Shown here in pieces: positions 27,163-35,815 of a stretch of 64,000 bases of DNA. Within the stretch, counting starts at the first letter, position 1, and each line of letters begins with the position of its first letter. Below the pieces are notes generated by a model. It searched no databases and was not told the origin of the DNA. It saw nothing but the letters and a program-made list of their open reading frames with translations. Origin of the DNA: Micavibrio_C sp965231165 (GTDB lineage: Bacteria > Pseudomonadota > Alphaproteobacteria > Micavibrionales > Micavibrionaceae); contig OZ246421.1 in assembly GCA_965231165.1 (NCBI GenBank), positions 2,046,001-2,110,000 on the forward strand, given 5' to 3'. A program made the position numbers and the translations under genes.

Positions 27163-29463
27163 GTGACCTCATCAAAACCAGATCCGTCTTCAAATCCGCA
27201 GCCTGAGGGTATCACCCTGTCCGTTGATCCGGCGAATGCAGGATCAGCTTCATGGACGCTGGAGGCTGATCGTCTGTCATTGAATTTGCCGGAAATAGAA
27301 TGTTTGCGATTGATGGCGGGGCATTATGGCCGCCGCAGCAGTACGCAAGCACTGATTGCCGGACTGCCATTGGGTAAAGCGGGGGTCACACCGCAACTTT
27401 TTATCCGGGCGGCTGAACGGGCCGATCTTCAGGCGCGCCTGATAGAGCGTACGCTCGAAGCGCTGTCGATTGCGCCGACACTGCCGTGCATACTGGTGCT
27501 ATCGGGGCAACAGGCCTGTATCCTGTGGGAGGTTAAATGGCCTGAAAAACATCCGCCCAAGAAAGATCCTGGCGCTGCGGCGCTGGTGCATCCGGAAACG
27601 ACCTTTATCGTCGAATTCCCTGAAACAGAAGGTACGCGCCAGACGCTGACGCTTGGGAAACTTAAGGAACTATATAGCGGCTATGCTTTCTTTCTGGCGC
27701 CTGTCGCCCGTGCCGATGACCGTGTCGGTCCTGCCGAGATTGATACGGCGCGTGACTGGTTCTGGGGTACGCTCAAGAAAAGCAAACGTATCTATCAGGA
27801 AGTCGTTCTTGCAGCGGTGATGATTAATATCTTCGCACTGGCCAGTCCGCTTTATGTGATGAGTGTTTATGACCGCGTGGTGCCGAACAGTGCCTGGGAA
27901 ACACTTTGGGTGCTTTCTATCGGTGTGCTGGCCGTTTATACCTTTGATTTTGTGATCAAGGGTTTGCGGGCGCATTTCCTTGATATTGCGGGTCGCAAGG
28001 CCGATATTAAAATCTCGGCGCAACTTTTTGAACAGATGCTGGGCATGACCATGACGGCACGTCCCGCGAGCGCGGGCGTGTTGGCCAGTAATATGCGTGA
28101 ATTCGAAGGGCTACGTGATTTCTTTACCTCGGCCACCATGGTGGCGATGATCGATCTCCCCTTTACCCTGCTCTTCATTCTGATCGTGGCAATGATCGGC
28201 GGGCCGATTGCGTTGATCCCGCTGGTAGCGGTGCCGGTCGTGATTTTGATCGGCTATATATTGCAGCGTCCTTTAAAGAAAATTACGCGCGAATCCTTAA
28301 ATGAAAGCGCCCTTAAGAACGCATTGCTGTTTGAAACAATCTCCGGCCTTGAAACGATCAAGGTGCAGGCTGCCGAAGGCAATATACAACGCCGCTGGGA
28401 AGAATTGACGATCAAGGCTTCAGGCACGGCGGTGAAGATGCGCCGCCTGTCTGCCTTTGCACTTAATTTCTCCGGTTATATTCAGCAGATCGTTAGCGTT
28501 TTTGTCGTGATTCTAGGTGTCTGGCTGATTACAGAGGGCCATATTTCTATGGGCGCCTTAATCGCCTGCGTGATGCTGACAAGCCGTGCCATGGCACCGT
28601 TGACGCAAGTGGCGGGGCTGCTGACGCGTATGAACCAGTCGCGTGAGGCCTTGCACCAACTGGATGAGATGATGAAGAAGCCGGTTGAACGTCCGGCCGG
28701 CAAGCACTTTATCCCTATGCCGGCCCTTGATGGCCGTGTGGAATTCCGCGATGTGGTCTTTCATTATCCGAACCAAAGCGTTCCCGCTTTGAAGAATATC
28801 AGCTTTGCCGTTGAACGTGGCGAACGCGTGGGCATTATCGGTGCGGTCGGTTCGGGCAAGACGACGCTGGAGCGTCTATTGCTCAATCTCTATCAACCGG
28901 ATAGCGGCTCGGTACAAATTGACGGTGCTGATGTACGCCAGATTGATCCGGGTGATTTGCGCCGTTCTGTCGGTGCGGTCCAGCAAAGCCCCAATCTGTT
29001 CTATGGTTCGGTGCGTGAGAATATCACTATGGGTCATGAAATGGCGTCCGAGCGTTCGGTGCTGCGGGCGGCTGAACTTTCTGGCGTGATGGAATTCCTG
29101 CGTGATTCGCAACATGGTCTTGATACGCAAGTGGGTGAACGCGGCGAAGCGCTTTCCGGCGGGCAGCGTCAGGCTGTCGCCATCGCGCGCGCGCTGCTTT
29201 ACGACCCCCCGATCCTGATTATGGATGAACCGACGGCCTCAATGGACCCGGCTTCAGAAAACCGTCTGCTGAAACGGCTGGCGCAGATATGCGTCAATAA
29301 AACGACCATCCTGATCACGCATAAGGGCTCGATGCTGGGCTTGGTCGATAAACTGATCCTGATGGATCGCGGCAAGCTTGTCGATTATGGGCCCAAGGAT
29401 GAAATTATCCGCAAACTTCAGGCGCGCCAGTACGGCACCAGCGCCGAACAGACAGATATTTAA
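27163..29463 (+). CDS. Type I secretion ABC transporter/permease (LapB/LssB-like)
   Basis: A 766-residue exporter with an N-terminal peptidase-like domain (residues about 20-165), six membrane helices (about 200-480) and an ATPase domain. Walker A GAVGSGKTT is near residue 560, the signature LSGGQRQ near 664, and Walker B LIMDEPTA near 685. The N-terminal domain lacks the catalytic cysteine expected in C39 peptidases, as in HlyB/LapB exporters that move uncleaved RTX proteins. It starts with GTG at 27163, preceded by CAGGA. 17 bases separate it from the adaptor gene. With the adaptor and the TolC-like channel it would form the full export path for the adhesin. Confidence 0.95.
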   Translation: MTSSKPDPSSNPQPEGITLSVDPANAGSASWTLEADRLSLNLPEIECLRLMAGHYGRRSSTQALIAGLPLGKAGVTPQLFIRAAERADLQARLIERTLEALSIAPTLPCILVLSGQQACILWEVKWPEKHPPKKDPGAAALVHPETTFIVEFPETEGTRQTLTLGKLKELYSGYAFFLAPVARADDRVGPAEIDTARDWFWGTLKKSKRIYQEVVLAAVMINIFALASPLYVMSVYDRVVPNSAWETLWVLSIGVLAVYTFDFVIKGLRAHFLDIAGRKADIKISAQLFEQMLGMTMTARPASAGVLASNMREFEGLRDFFTSATMVAMIDLPFTLLFILIVAMIGGPIALIPLVAVPVVILIGYILQRPLKKITRESLNESALKNALLFETISGLETIKVQAAEGNIQRRWEELTIKASGTAVKMRRLSAFALNFSGYIQQIVSVFVVILGVWLITEGHISMGALIACVMLTSRAMAPLTQVAGLLTRMNQSREALHQLDEMMKKPVERPAGKHFIPMPALDGRVEFRDVVFHYPNQSVPALKNISFAVERGERVGIIGAVGSGKTTLERLLLNLYQPDSGSVQIDGADVRQIDPGDLRRSVGAVQQSPNLFYGSVRENITMGHEMASERSVLRAAELSGVMEFLRDSQHGLDTQVGERGEALSGGQRQAVAIARALLYDPPILIMDEPTASMDPASENRLLKRLAQICVNKTTILITHKGSMLGLVDKLILMDRGKLVDYGPKDEIIRKLQARQYGTSAEQTDI

Positions 29464-29480
29464 CAAGGGTTTTTAAAGAC

Positions 29481-30920
29481 ATGGCACCATCAACCGCAAA
29501 AAAACCCGCAACCGCCCCAAAAGCAGCGCCCGGTAAAAAGCCGGAAGCGGCCTCTATCAATCAGAACGAGGAATGGGCCAAGGTACAGGCTGAGTGGGCC
29601 AAGACGCAGGTAGAAAAGATGGCGGCCAAGGCCGACCTGTTTTTCACAAGCGATGAAGATATTCCGCTGCATCAGCATTTGCTGCTGATCAGTCTTGCCG
29701 CCGTCATTTTATTTTTTATCGTCTGGGCGAATTTTGCCACGCTGGATGAGGTTACGCGTGGGCAAGGCCGGATTATCCCTTCAAGCGAGATACAAAAATT
29801 GCAAAGCCTTGAGGGCGGTATTATCGATGAATTCCTGGTCAAGGAAGGTGAGGAGGTCAAAGCCGGTCAGATGCTTTTGCGTTTGCGCGATATTCAAGCG
29901 TCTTCCGATCTGGGTTCTAACCAGAAACGCATTCTGGGTTTACAAGCGAAAATCGCTCGTCTGCAGGCCGAATCCGAAGGTAAGGCCACACCGGAATTTC
30001 CTGAAGCGGTGATGAAGGGCGTTCCCGAAAGCGTAAGCGAAGAATTAAACAGCTTCCGCGCCAGCCAGTCAAACCTGCAAAACCAACTGGCGGTTACCGA
30101 ACAGCAACTGGCGCAACGCAGACAGGAAATCAGCGAACTGCGCGGGCGTATCAACGACGTGCGCGGCGTGATTGCACTGGCGCGGCAGGAAATGGAAACG
30201 ATCCGACCGCTGGTGGAACGCGGTTCTGCGCCGAAACTTGAATTGTTGCAGAAAGAACGTGACCTGAAAGAGCGCCAGACAGAACTGAACAGCCTTGAAT
30301 CTTCGGCACCGCGTATTGAATCGGCAATGAAGGAAGCGGAGGAGCGTATTAAAGAAGTACGTAGCTCCTTCCAGGCACAATCGCAGACCGAACTGGCGGC
30401 CACGCAGATCGAGTTGAATTCTCTCGGTGAAACTCTCGGTGCATTGCAAGACCGCAAGACCCGCACCGAGATTAAATCGCCTGTGAACGGCTATGTGAAA
30501 GATATTACGGTCAGCACTGTGGGTGGCGTTGTGCAGCCGGGTATGGATCTTATTGAAATCGTGCCGAAGGACGACCAACTTCTGGTGGAAGCAGAAGTGC
30601 GTCCCGCCGATATCGCCTTCCTGCATCCGGGCCAGAAAGCCGTGGTCAAGATCACGGCTTATGATTTTTCCATTTATGGCGGGCTGAACGGGGAAGTTGT
30701 CGATATTTCCGCCGACACGATCACCAATGAGAAAGATGAGAAGGTTTACCGCGTACGTGTGCGCACGTTCGATACGACGCTGAAGCGCAAAGGCGAAGTG
30801 TTGCCGATTATTCCGGGCATGGTGGCGTCCGTCGATATCCTGACAGGAAAGAAAAGCGTGATGGAATATATTCTGAAGCCGATTGTAAAAACCCTAGGCA
30901 ACTCTCTGGGTGAGCGCTAG
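29481..30920 (+). CDS. HlyD-family adaptor of the type I secretion system (LapC-like)
   Basis: A 479-residue inner-membrane adaptor. An Ala/Lys/Pro-rich cytoplasmic start (residues 1-60) is followed by one membrane helix (about 68-87), a lipoyl-like half (EGGIIDEFLVKEGEEVKAGQ), a long coiled coil (about 150-330) and the second lipoyl half plus the conserved C-terminal HlyD region (MDLIEIVPKDDQLLVEAEVRPADIAFLHPGQ). Same transcript as the ABC gene. Its stop lies 6 bases from the opposing SpoIIAA-like gene, with no obvious terminator in the gap. Confidence 0.94.
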   Translation: MAPSTAKKPATAPKAAPGKKPEAASINQNEEWAKVQAEWAKTQVEKMAAKADLFFTSDEDIPLHQHLLLISLAAVILFFIVWANFATLDEVTRGQGRIIPSSEIQKLQSLEGGIIDEFLVKEGEEVKAGQMLLRLRDIQASSDLGSNQKRILGLQAKIARLQAESEGKATPEFPEAVMKGVPESVSEELNSFRASQSNLQNQLAVTEQQLAQRRQEISELRGRINDVRGVIALARQEMETIRPLVERGSAPKLELLQKERDLKERQTELNSLESSAPRIESAMKEAEERIKEVRSSFQAQSQTELAATQIELNSLGETLGALQDRKTRTEIKSPVNGYVKDITVSTVGGVVQPGMDLIEIVPKDDQLLVEAEVRPADIAFLHPGQKAVVKITAYDFSIYGGLNGEVVDISADTITNEKDEKVYRVRVRTFDTTLKRKGEVLPIIPGMVASVDILTGKKSVMEYILKPIVKTLGNSLGER

Positions 30921-30926
30921 CTGTTT

Positions 30927-31313
30927 TTATTCTTTATGCTGATAGGCCAGAACCCATTTCAAAGCCTCGTCTTTTTCGCTGTCTTCAAAAAACTTTATTT
31001 CCGCCTGCATCATGGGGCTGAGCATTTTCATCATCAGCATCCGGCTGTCTGGTGCATTGACGTAGGCGAGCCTGCGCGCTTTAGGGCTGCACTGAGAAAC
31101 GCACTTGAAGCTTAAATCAGCGGCCTCGCGGCTCCAGCCTTCGAAGGCCGGATCGTAATGTATATATAGATTGTAATAACCGTATGTATCGACCAGACGA
31201 TAAACATGGTTGCCAAAAAACTCCGTGAAGTCTTCCGGTGTAATCGTGCCGGTCAGACGCAGGCAAAGCGTGGCGTCATGGGTTTCTGGCAGGGTGATAA
31301 TGGTTTTTCCCAA
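30927..31313 (-). CDS. SpoIIAA-like (STAS-fold) protein
   Basis: A 128-residue protein fitting the SpoIIAA-like/DUF3478 pattern: an early strand (CLRLTGTITPEDFTEFF), a central LYIHYDPAFEGWSREAADLSF segment, an RRLAYVN strand, and the terminal FFEDSEKDEALKWV motif. Family members are small STAS-fold proteins of unclear function, sometimes membrane-associated. It lies 4 bases after a second, related gene and converges on the type I adaptor gene. Any link to secretion is suggested only by location. Confidence 0.78.
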   Translation of the reverse strand: MGKTIITLPETHDATLCLRLTGTITPEDFTEFFGNHVYRLVDTYGYYNLYIHYDPAFEGWSREAADLSFKCVSQCSPKARRLAYVNAPDSRMLMMKMLSPMMQAEIKFFEDSEKDEALKWVLAYQHKE

Positions 31314-31317
31314 GATA

Positions 31318-31692
31318 TTATCCTTTAACCCAGGTTATGGCGTCCTGCAGTTCGTTCTCATTAAAGATGCGGGTTTCTCCCGATACAAGAGGACGTCTCA
31401 AATTTTGCAGGGCAATGAATTTGGCGGGCGGATTTACGATGGCGAATCGGCAAATTTTATTGCCGATTGTATTCGTCGCGGCAAAATCCATCATGGCGGC
31501 CTCTTCTTCCCATCCCTGATATTTTTTGAAATAAACCAAAAAGCGCAACTCCCCGAATTGTGCGATCATTTTTTCCACGCGGGGGAGAAAATTTTCTCTA
31601 TAGCCCTCCGCAGAAACGGGTTTATCGACCATCACGCATAATTCGCGATCGGTGGTTTCGGGCATGATGGTGTTGAATTTCTCGTTTGTCAC
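31318..31692 (-). CDS. SpoIIAA-like (STAS-fold) protein, paralogue
   Basis: A 124-residue relative of the preceding gene in the same two-gene unit. It shares the layout (VMVDKPVSAEGYRENFLPRVEK, then FLVYFKKYQGWEEEAAMMDF, then CRFAIVNPPAKF, then RIFNENELQDAITWV). The pair differs strongly in sequence, so the duplication is old or the pair forms a heterodimer. It has no signal peptide and no catalytic motif. Confidence 0.78.
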   Translation of the reverse strand: MTNEKFNTIMPETTDRELCVMVDKPVSAEGYRENFLPRVEKMIAQFGELRFLVYFKKYQGWEEEAAMMDFAATNTIGNKICRFAIVNPPAKFIALQNLRRPLVSGETRIFNENELQDAITWVKG

Positions 31693-31843
31693 TGGGACAA
31701 CTCCGCTTCTTAAAAAGAGCGTTTGAAGTTGAATGCGCTAACCCTTTAAATATAGAGTGTCCCCTCCGGCAAAATCAAATACTAAACCTTATATGAGTTA
31801 TTGATAATAAAGGAAAAACTGAAGTTCATACGAATGCCTACCC

Positions 31844-31865
31844 CTTGCGCAGCGCACAAGCTTTT
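31844..31865 (+). promoter_or_regulatory. Possible attenuator hairpin in the thrS leader
   Basis: CTTG-C-GC, loop AGC, GC-A-CAAG (31844-31860), followed by CTTTTT. It is about 65 bases before the thrS start. The stem is short with one mismatch. No peptide with threonine codons or T-box-like structure was seen, so regulation by this element is only a possibility. Confidence 0.3.
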
Positions 31866-31927
31866 TGTATGAAAGATAAGGAAATGCTTATATAAATAGC
31901 CGCCGCACAATTATTGAAAGACTGATC

Positions 31928-33913
31928 ATGCAGGAAGCCGCTCTTAAATCTGGACCCGAAATCACCGTCACCTTCCCGGATGGCAAGACACGTGCTTATC
32001 CGCAAGGTACGACCGGTATGGCTGTGGCAGAATCTATTTCCAAGTCTCTGGCCAAGGCCTCCGTGGCTATTCGCGTGAACGGCCAGCTACGCGACCTTTC
32101 ACGGGTGATTGAGGGTGATGCCACTATCGCATTGGTCAAGCGTGAGGATGATGAAGCGGTTGAGCTGATCCGCCATGATTGCGCCCACGTTCTGGCGGAA
32201 GCGGTGCAAAAACTGTATCCAGGTACCCAAGTGACCATCGGGCCGAATATCGAAAACGGTTTTTTCTATGATTTCGCCCGCAATGAACCCTTCACGTTGG
32301 ATGATCTGCCGAAGATCGAGGCCGAGATGCGCAAAATCATCGAGCGCGGCGCTTCGTTCGAGCGCGAGGTCTGGGACCGTAATGACGCCATAGAAATGTT
32401 CACCAAAAAAGGTGAACTGTATAAGGCTGAACTTATTCGCGATCTGCCGGAGACCGAAACCATCACCATCTATAAACAGGGTGAATGGTTCGATCTATGC
32501 CGCGGTCCGCATATGCCGACTACAAAAGCTGTTGGCCCTGCCTTTAAACTGATGAAGGTGGCGGGCGCTTACTGGCGCGGCGATTCGTCCAAGGCGATGC
32601 TGACCCGTATTTACGGCACCGCGTGGCGTACCAAGGAAGAGCTGGATGCCTACCTGACCCAGCTTGAAGAAGCCGAAAAACGCGATCACCGTAAGCTTGG
32701 GCGCGAGATGGATTTGTTCCATATGCAAGATGAAGCCCAAGGTTCTGTCTTCTGGCATCCGAAAGGTTACACGATCTGGCTGGCGCTTGAAGCCTATGTA
32801 CGCCGCCGCCTACGCGATAACGGCTATATCGAAGTCAAAACGCCACAGCTGATGGATTCTCGTTTCTGGGAACAATCCGGCCACTGGGGAAAATACCGCG
32901 AAAATATGTTCGTGGTGCCTGACGTTGTGCCGAACACCGAAGAGGGTGGCAAGGTATTCAAGGAAGAGCCTAAACATTTCATGGCGCTTAAACCCATGAA
33001 CTGCCCGGCGCACGTGCAGATTTTCAAACAGGGCATTAAATCTTACCGCGATCTGCCAATCCGCATGGCGGAATTTGGCTGCTGCCACCGCAACGAAGCG
33101 CACGGCGCGTTGCATGGGTTGATGCGTGTGCGTCAGTTCACGCAGGATGATGCGCATATTTTCTGCCGCGAAGACCAGATCGCGTCTGAATCTCTGGCCT
33201 TCTGCGAATTACTGCGCAAAATGTATACCGATCTCGGTTTCACCAATATGAAGGTGAAGCTGGCTACGCGTCCGGAAAATCGGGTGGGTACGGAAGAAAG
33301 CTGGGATTACGCGGAAGCTGCGCTGCAACAGGCTTTGGAGGCCGCTGGTCTGGCTTACGAAATCGCGCCGGGTGATGGCGCGTTCTACGGACCAAAACTT
33401 GAATTCCACATTCTCGATGCGATTGGCCGTTCCTGGACATGCGGCACTTTGCAGCTTGATCCCAACCTGCCGGAACGGCTTGATGCCAATTATATTGGTG
33501 AAGATGGCAACCGCCATCGCCCGCTGATGCTGCACCGGGCGATCCTCGGTTCTATCGAGCGCTTCATCGGCATCCTGATCGAGAATTATGCGGGCAAGCT
33601 GCCTTTGTGGCTGACCCCGGTGCAATGCGTGGTGGCGACGATCACATCGGAAGCCGATGCGTACGCGCATGAGGTTTATCACAAACTGAAAAGTGCCGGC
33701 ATTCGTGTAGAGCTTGATGTTCGCAATGAAAAGATTAATTACAAGGTACGCGAGCATTCAGTGGCCAAGGTGCCGGTAATGTTCGTTGTCGGCAAGCGCG
33801 AGGCTGAGGAAGAAATGGTGGCAATCCGCCGTCTCGGTTCACAGGACCAGCAGGTGCAGGCCTTGGCGCAGGCGCTGGACGATCTGGTCGAGGAAAGCCA
33901 GCCGCCGTACTGA
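31928..33913 (+). CDS. thrS: Threonyl-tRNA synthetase
   Basis: A 661-residue class II synthetase that charges tRNA-Thr. The order is complete: TGS domain (to about residue 75), the editing domain (HDCAHVLAEAVQ and the DLCRGPH motif), the catalytic core (YWRGDSSKAMLTRIYGTAW, ALKPMNCPAHVQIF with the zinc-binding cysteine, and the HGALHGLMRVRQFTQDDAHIF motif 2) and the C-terminal anticodon domain. It is followed by a metallopeptidase-like gene and infC, giving the thrS-infC pairing common in bacteria but with one gene inserted. Confidence 0.97.
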   Translation: MQEAALKSGPEITVTFPDGKTRAYPQGTTGMAVAESISKSLAKASVAIRVNGQLRDLSRVIEGDATIALVKREDDEAVELIRHDCAHVLAEAVQKLYPGTQVTIGPNIENGFFYDFARNEPFTLDDLPKIEAEMRKIIERGASFEREVWDRNDAIEMFTKKGELYKAELIRDLPETETITIYKQGEWFDLCRGPHMPTTKAVGPAFKLMKVAGAYWRGDSSKAMLTRIYGTAWRTKEELDAYLTQLEEAEKRDHRKLGREMDLFHMQDEAQGSVFWHPKGYTIWLALEAYVRRRLRDNGYIEVKTPQLMDSRFWEQSGHWGKYRENMFVVPDVVPNTEEGGKVFKEEPKHFMALKPMNCPAHVQIFKQGIKSYRDLPIRMAEFGCCHRNEAHGALHGLMRVRQFTQDDAHIFCREDQIASESLAFCELLRKMYTDLGFTNMKVKLATRPENRVGTEESWDYAEAALQQALEAAGLAYEIAPGDGAFYGPKLEFHILDAIGRSWTCGTLQLDPNLPERLDANYIGEDGNRHRPLMLHRAILGSIERFIGILIENYAGKLPLWLTPVQCVVATITSEADAYAHEVYHKLKSAGIRVELDVRNEKINYKVREHSVAKVPVMFVVGKREAEEEMVAIRRLGSQDQQVQALAQALDDLVEESQPPY

Positions 33914-33922
33914 TTTGACATC

Positions 33923-33973
33923 CTTTCCCTGTCTTTGATAGCCTGTAAAAAAATAAAACAGGGAAAGCTTTTT
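33923..33973 (+). promoter_or_regulatory. Hairpin overlapping the ribosome binding site of the next gene
   Basis: A 10-base perfect stem, CTTTCCCTGT (33923-33932) with ACAGGGAAAG (33959-33968), then CTTTTT and the GTG start at 33975. The 3' arm contains AGGGA, the only plausible Shine-Dalgarno for that GTG. The same hairpin plus T-run could act as a terminator for thrS. The loop is 26 bases. Confidence 0.6.
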
Positions 33974-33974
33974 C

Positions 33975-34991
33975 GTGAATTCTTCCATACCTCCGAATAT
34001 GCAGGGTGATTGGCAAACCATTGCGGCACAAGAGGCGGCCGAACGCGCGGCGCTTGAAGCGCAGCAGCTTGTACGCCGCTTACCGTGGTTCCGCGAAGAA
34101 ATGCGCATTCAAAAGGGGTTCTACGATCATCTCGGCTGGCTCGGCACACGTTTTCTGGAAGCCTTCAACAGGGCTGCCGCGCCTGATGAATTTGATGTGC
34201 ATCTGGGGCAGGGTACACGGGCTGTTCTCAATACGCATCATGTGATCAAAGGTTTCCAGCGCCGGATTATTTTTGGCCGCCATGTGGCCGAGGACAGCAA
34301 CCGTCTGGCGATTTTCTGGGCGATGACGCATGAAGGTACACATCTGGCAAACCAGTATGACCGTGTAGCGGCAACACATGCCACACCATTTAACCCGCAT
34401 GCCAGTGTTGTATTGTGTCCGCGTGATGCGATGATCTTGAATGTGTTGATGGAGCGTCAGGCTTTCGCGATGGAATTACTGATGGATGATCTGCGTCAGG
34501 ATGTCATGTCTGGGAAATTGGCGCCCGCCCACATTCCGGTAGCGACGCAGCTTCAGGAAAAACTGCGTATGTATGCAGCACGTATAGATACCCGTACGCG
34601 CTGGGGTACGGAAGAGGCGTTCCTTGATCATTATCGCGCCAATACTTTGGCCGCGTATGAGGACGCGGGTCGTATCACCCATATAAAAAATAACAATATC
34701 TCTTTTGCCCGGCTGGGGCTGGCTGACCTGCGTTTGCTCAATGATTGTTTCGGCATGAATACGTTCGGGGAAAGTGACGATGATCTGGGGTTACTGCTGC
34801 GGGCTGATTTCACGCCGGAACAACAGACGCGGCTTGATCGGATTAATGGCATTCTGGGTATCGGTCTTGAGGATTATTTACCCGTGCTGGACGATGCGTT
34901 GGCGGTCCTTGGCACCTGTCCGGCAGCATTCCTGCAAACCAGTGCCGGTTTTGATCGGGTTTTACCCCCTATGGCACCCCCTTTGCCTTGA
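33975..34991 (+). CDS. Putative zinc metallopeptidase-like protein (HExxH)
   Basis: A 338-residue soluble protein. Residues 116-129 hold WAMTHEGTHLANQYD with an HEGTH zinc motif (H119, E120, H123), as in the DUF6782-type putative metallopeptidase group. A third ligand is not assigned. The rest is mostly helical (VLNVLMERQAFAMELLMDDLRQDV). The GTG start at 33975 is used because AGGGAAAG lies 7-14 bases upstream, inside a hairpin. There is no signal peptide. It sits between thrS and infC in the same direction. Its substrate is unknown and catalytic activity is not proven. Confidence 0.7.
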   Translation: MNSSIPPNMQGDWQTIAAQEAAERAALEAQQLVRRLPWFREEMRIQKGFYDHLGWLGTRFLEAFNRAAAPDEFDVHLGQGTRAVLNTHHVIKGFQRRIIFGRHVAEDSNRLAIFWAMTHEGTHLANQYDRVAATHATPFNPHASVVLCPRDAMILNVLMERQAFAMELLMDDLRQDVMSGKLAPAHIPVATQLQEKLRMYAARIDTRTRWGTEEAFLDHYRANTLAAYEDAGRITHIKNNNISFARLGLADLRLLNDCFGMNTFGESDDDLGLLLRADFTPEQQTRLDRINGILGIGLEDYLPVLDDALAVLGTCPAAFLQTSAGFDRVLPPMAPPLP

Positions 34992-35063
34992 AAATCTACG
35001 GAAACACCTTGATTTGATAGGGGAATCCGCCTACAAGAAAGCTTGCTTTGGCATAACCAAGAA

Positions 35064-35080
35064 ACAGGAGCTTCGCCATA
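35064..35080 (+). promoter_or_regulatory. Ribosome binding site and AUA start of infC
   Basis: ACAGGAG (35064-35070), a 7-base spacer, then ATA at 35078. The frame from this ATA runs into the IF-3 core. The first in-frame ATG (35135) has no Shine-Dalgarno. Confidence 0.65.
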
Positions 35081-35755
35081 CCGCCGTTCGATAAACCGCC
35101 TTCGGGCAGCCGCCCACCGTCCAGTCGTCCCCCGATGGGGAGCCGTCCTCCGGGATCGCGTCCGTCATCAGGCGGCGGTTATTCTTCCGCACCCCGTCCG
35201 CCGCGTCCGCCGATGCGTCGTCCGGAACGTCCGCAGGAAGAAGGCGGCTTGATGATCAATGACCAGATTCGCGCCCGTCAGGTACGCCTGATCGCGGAAG
35301 ATGGCGAACAGGTCGGTGTGGTATCGATTCAGGACGCGCTGGCGCGCGCTGAAGAAGCCGGTCTGGACCTGGTGGAAATTTCGCCGAGCGCGGAACCGCC
35401 TGTCTGCAAAATTCTCGACTACGGCAAATATAAATACGAGCAGCAGAAAAAAGCGGCTGAAGCCCGTAAGAAACAAAAGGTCATCGAGGTCAAGGAACTC
35501 AAATTCCGTCCGAATATCGATGATCATGACTATCATGTGAAAATAAAGGCGGCTCGCCGTTTCCTTGAGGAGGGTGACAAAGTCAAAGTGACTTTGCGTT
35601 TCCGTGGTCGCGAAATGGCGCACCTTGATCTCGGCATGAAAGTGATGGCCCGTGTCCGTGAGGAGCTTGCCGATCTTGCCAAAGTCGAGATGGACGCAAG
35701 AGTTGAAGGTAAACAGGCGATTATGATATTGTCGTCCTTGGTTCAGAAACAATAA
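35078..35755 (+). CDS. infC: Translation initiation factor IF-3
   Basis: IF-3 blocks subunit joining and checks the start codon. Predicted product of 225 residues: an extended Pro/Arg/Ser-rich N-terminus (about 55 residues), then the N-domain (MINDQIRARQVRLI, GEQVGVV, SPSAEPPVCKILDYGKYKYEQ) and the C-domain (RPNIDDHDYHVKIKAARRFLEEGDKVKV). The start is called at ATA 35078 for three reasons: a strong ribosome binding site lies upstream, the reading frame is open, and infC of other bacteria uses rare AUU/AUA/AUC starts for autoregulation. The conventional alternative ATG at 35135 would give 206 residues. A terminator follows the stop. Confidence 0.9.
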   Translation: MPPFDKPPSGSRPPSSRPPMGSRPPGSRPSSGGGYSSAPRPPRPPMRRPERPQEEGGLMINDQIRARQVRLIAEDGEQVGVVSIQDALARAEEAGLDLVEISPSAEPPVCKILDYGKYKYEQQKKAAEARKKQKVIEVKELKFRPNIDDHDYHVKIKAARRFLEEGDKVKVTLRFRGREMAHLDLGMKVMARVREELADLAKVEMDARVEGKQAIMILSSLVQKQ

Positions 35756-35760
35756 TGACA

Positions 35761-35788
35761 AGCCCCCGCAATATGCGGGGGTTCGTTT
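35761..35788 (+). terminator. Rho-independent terminator of infC
   Basis: CCCCCGCA (35763-35770) with TGCGGGGG (35774-35781) and TTCGTTT after. It starts a few bases after the stop codon. Confidence 0.82.
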
Positions 35789-35815
35789 ATAAAGGCGTAA
35801 CAGGGATCACGCGCC

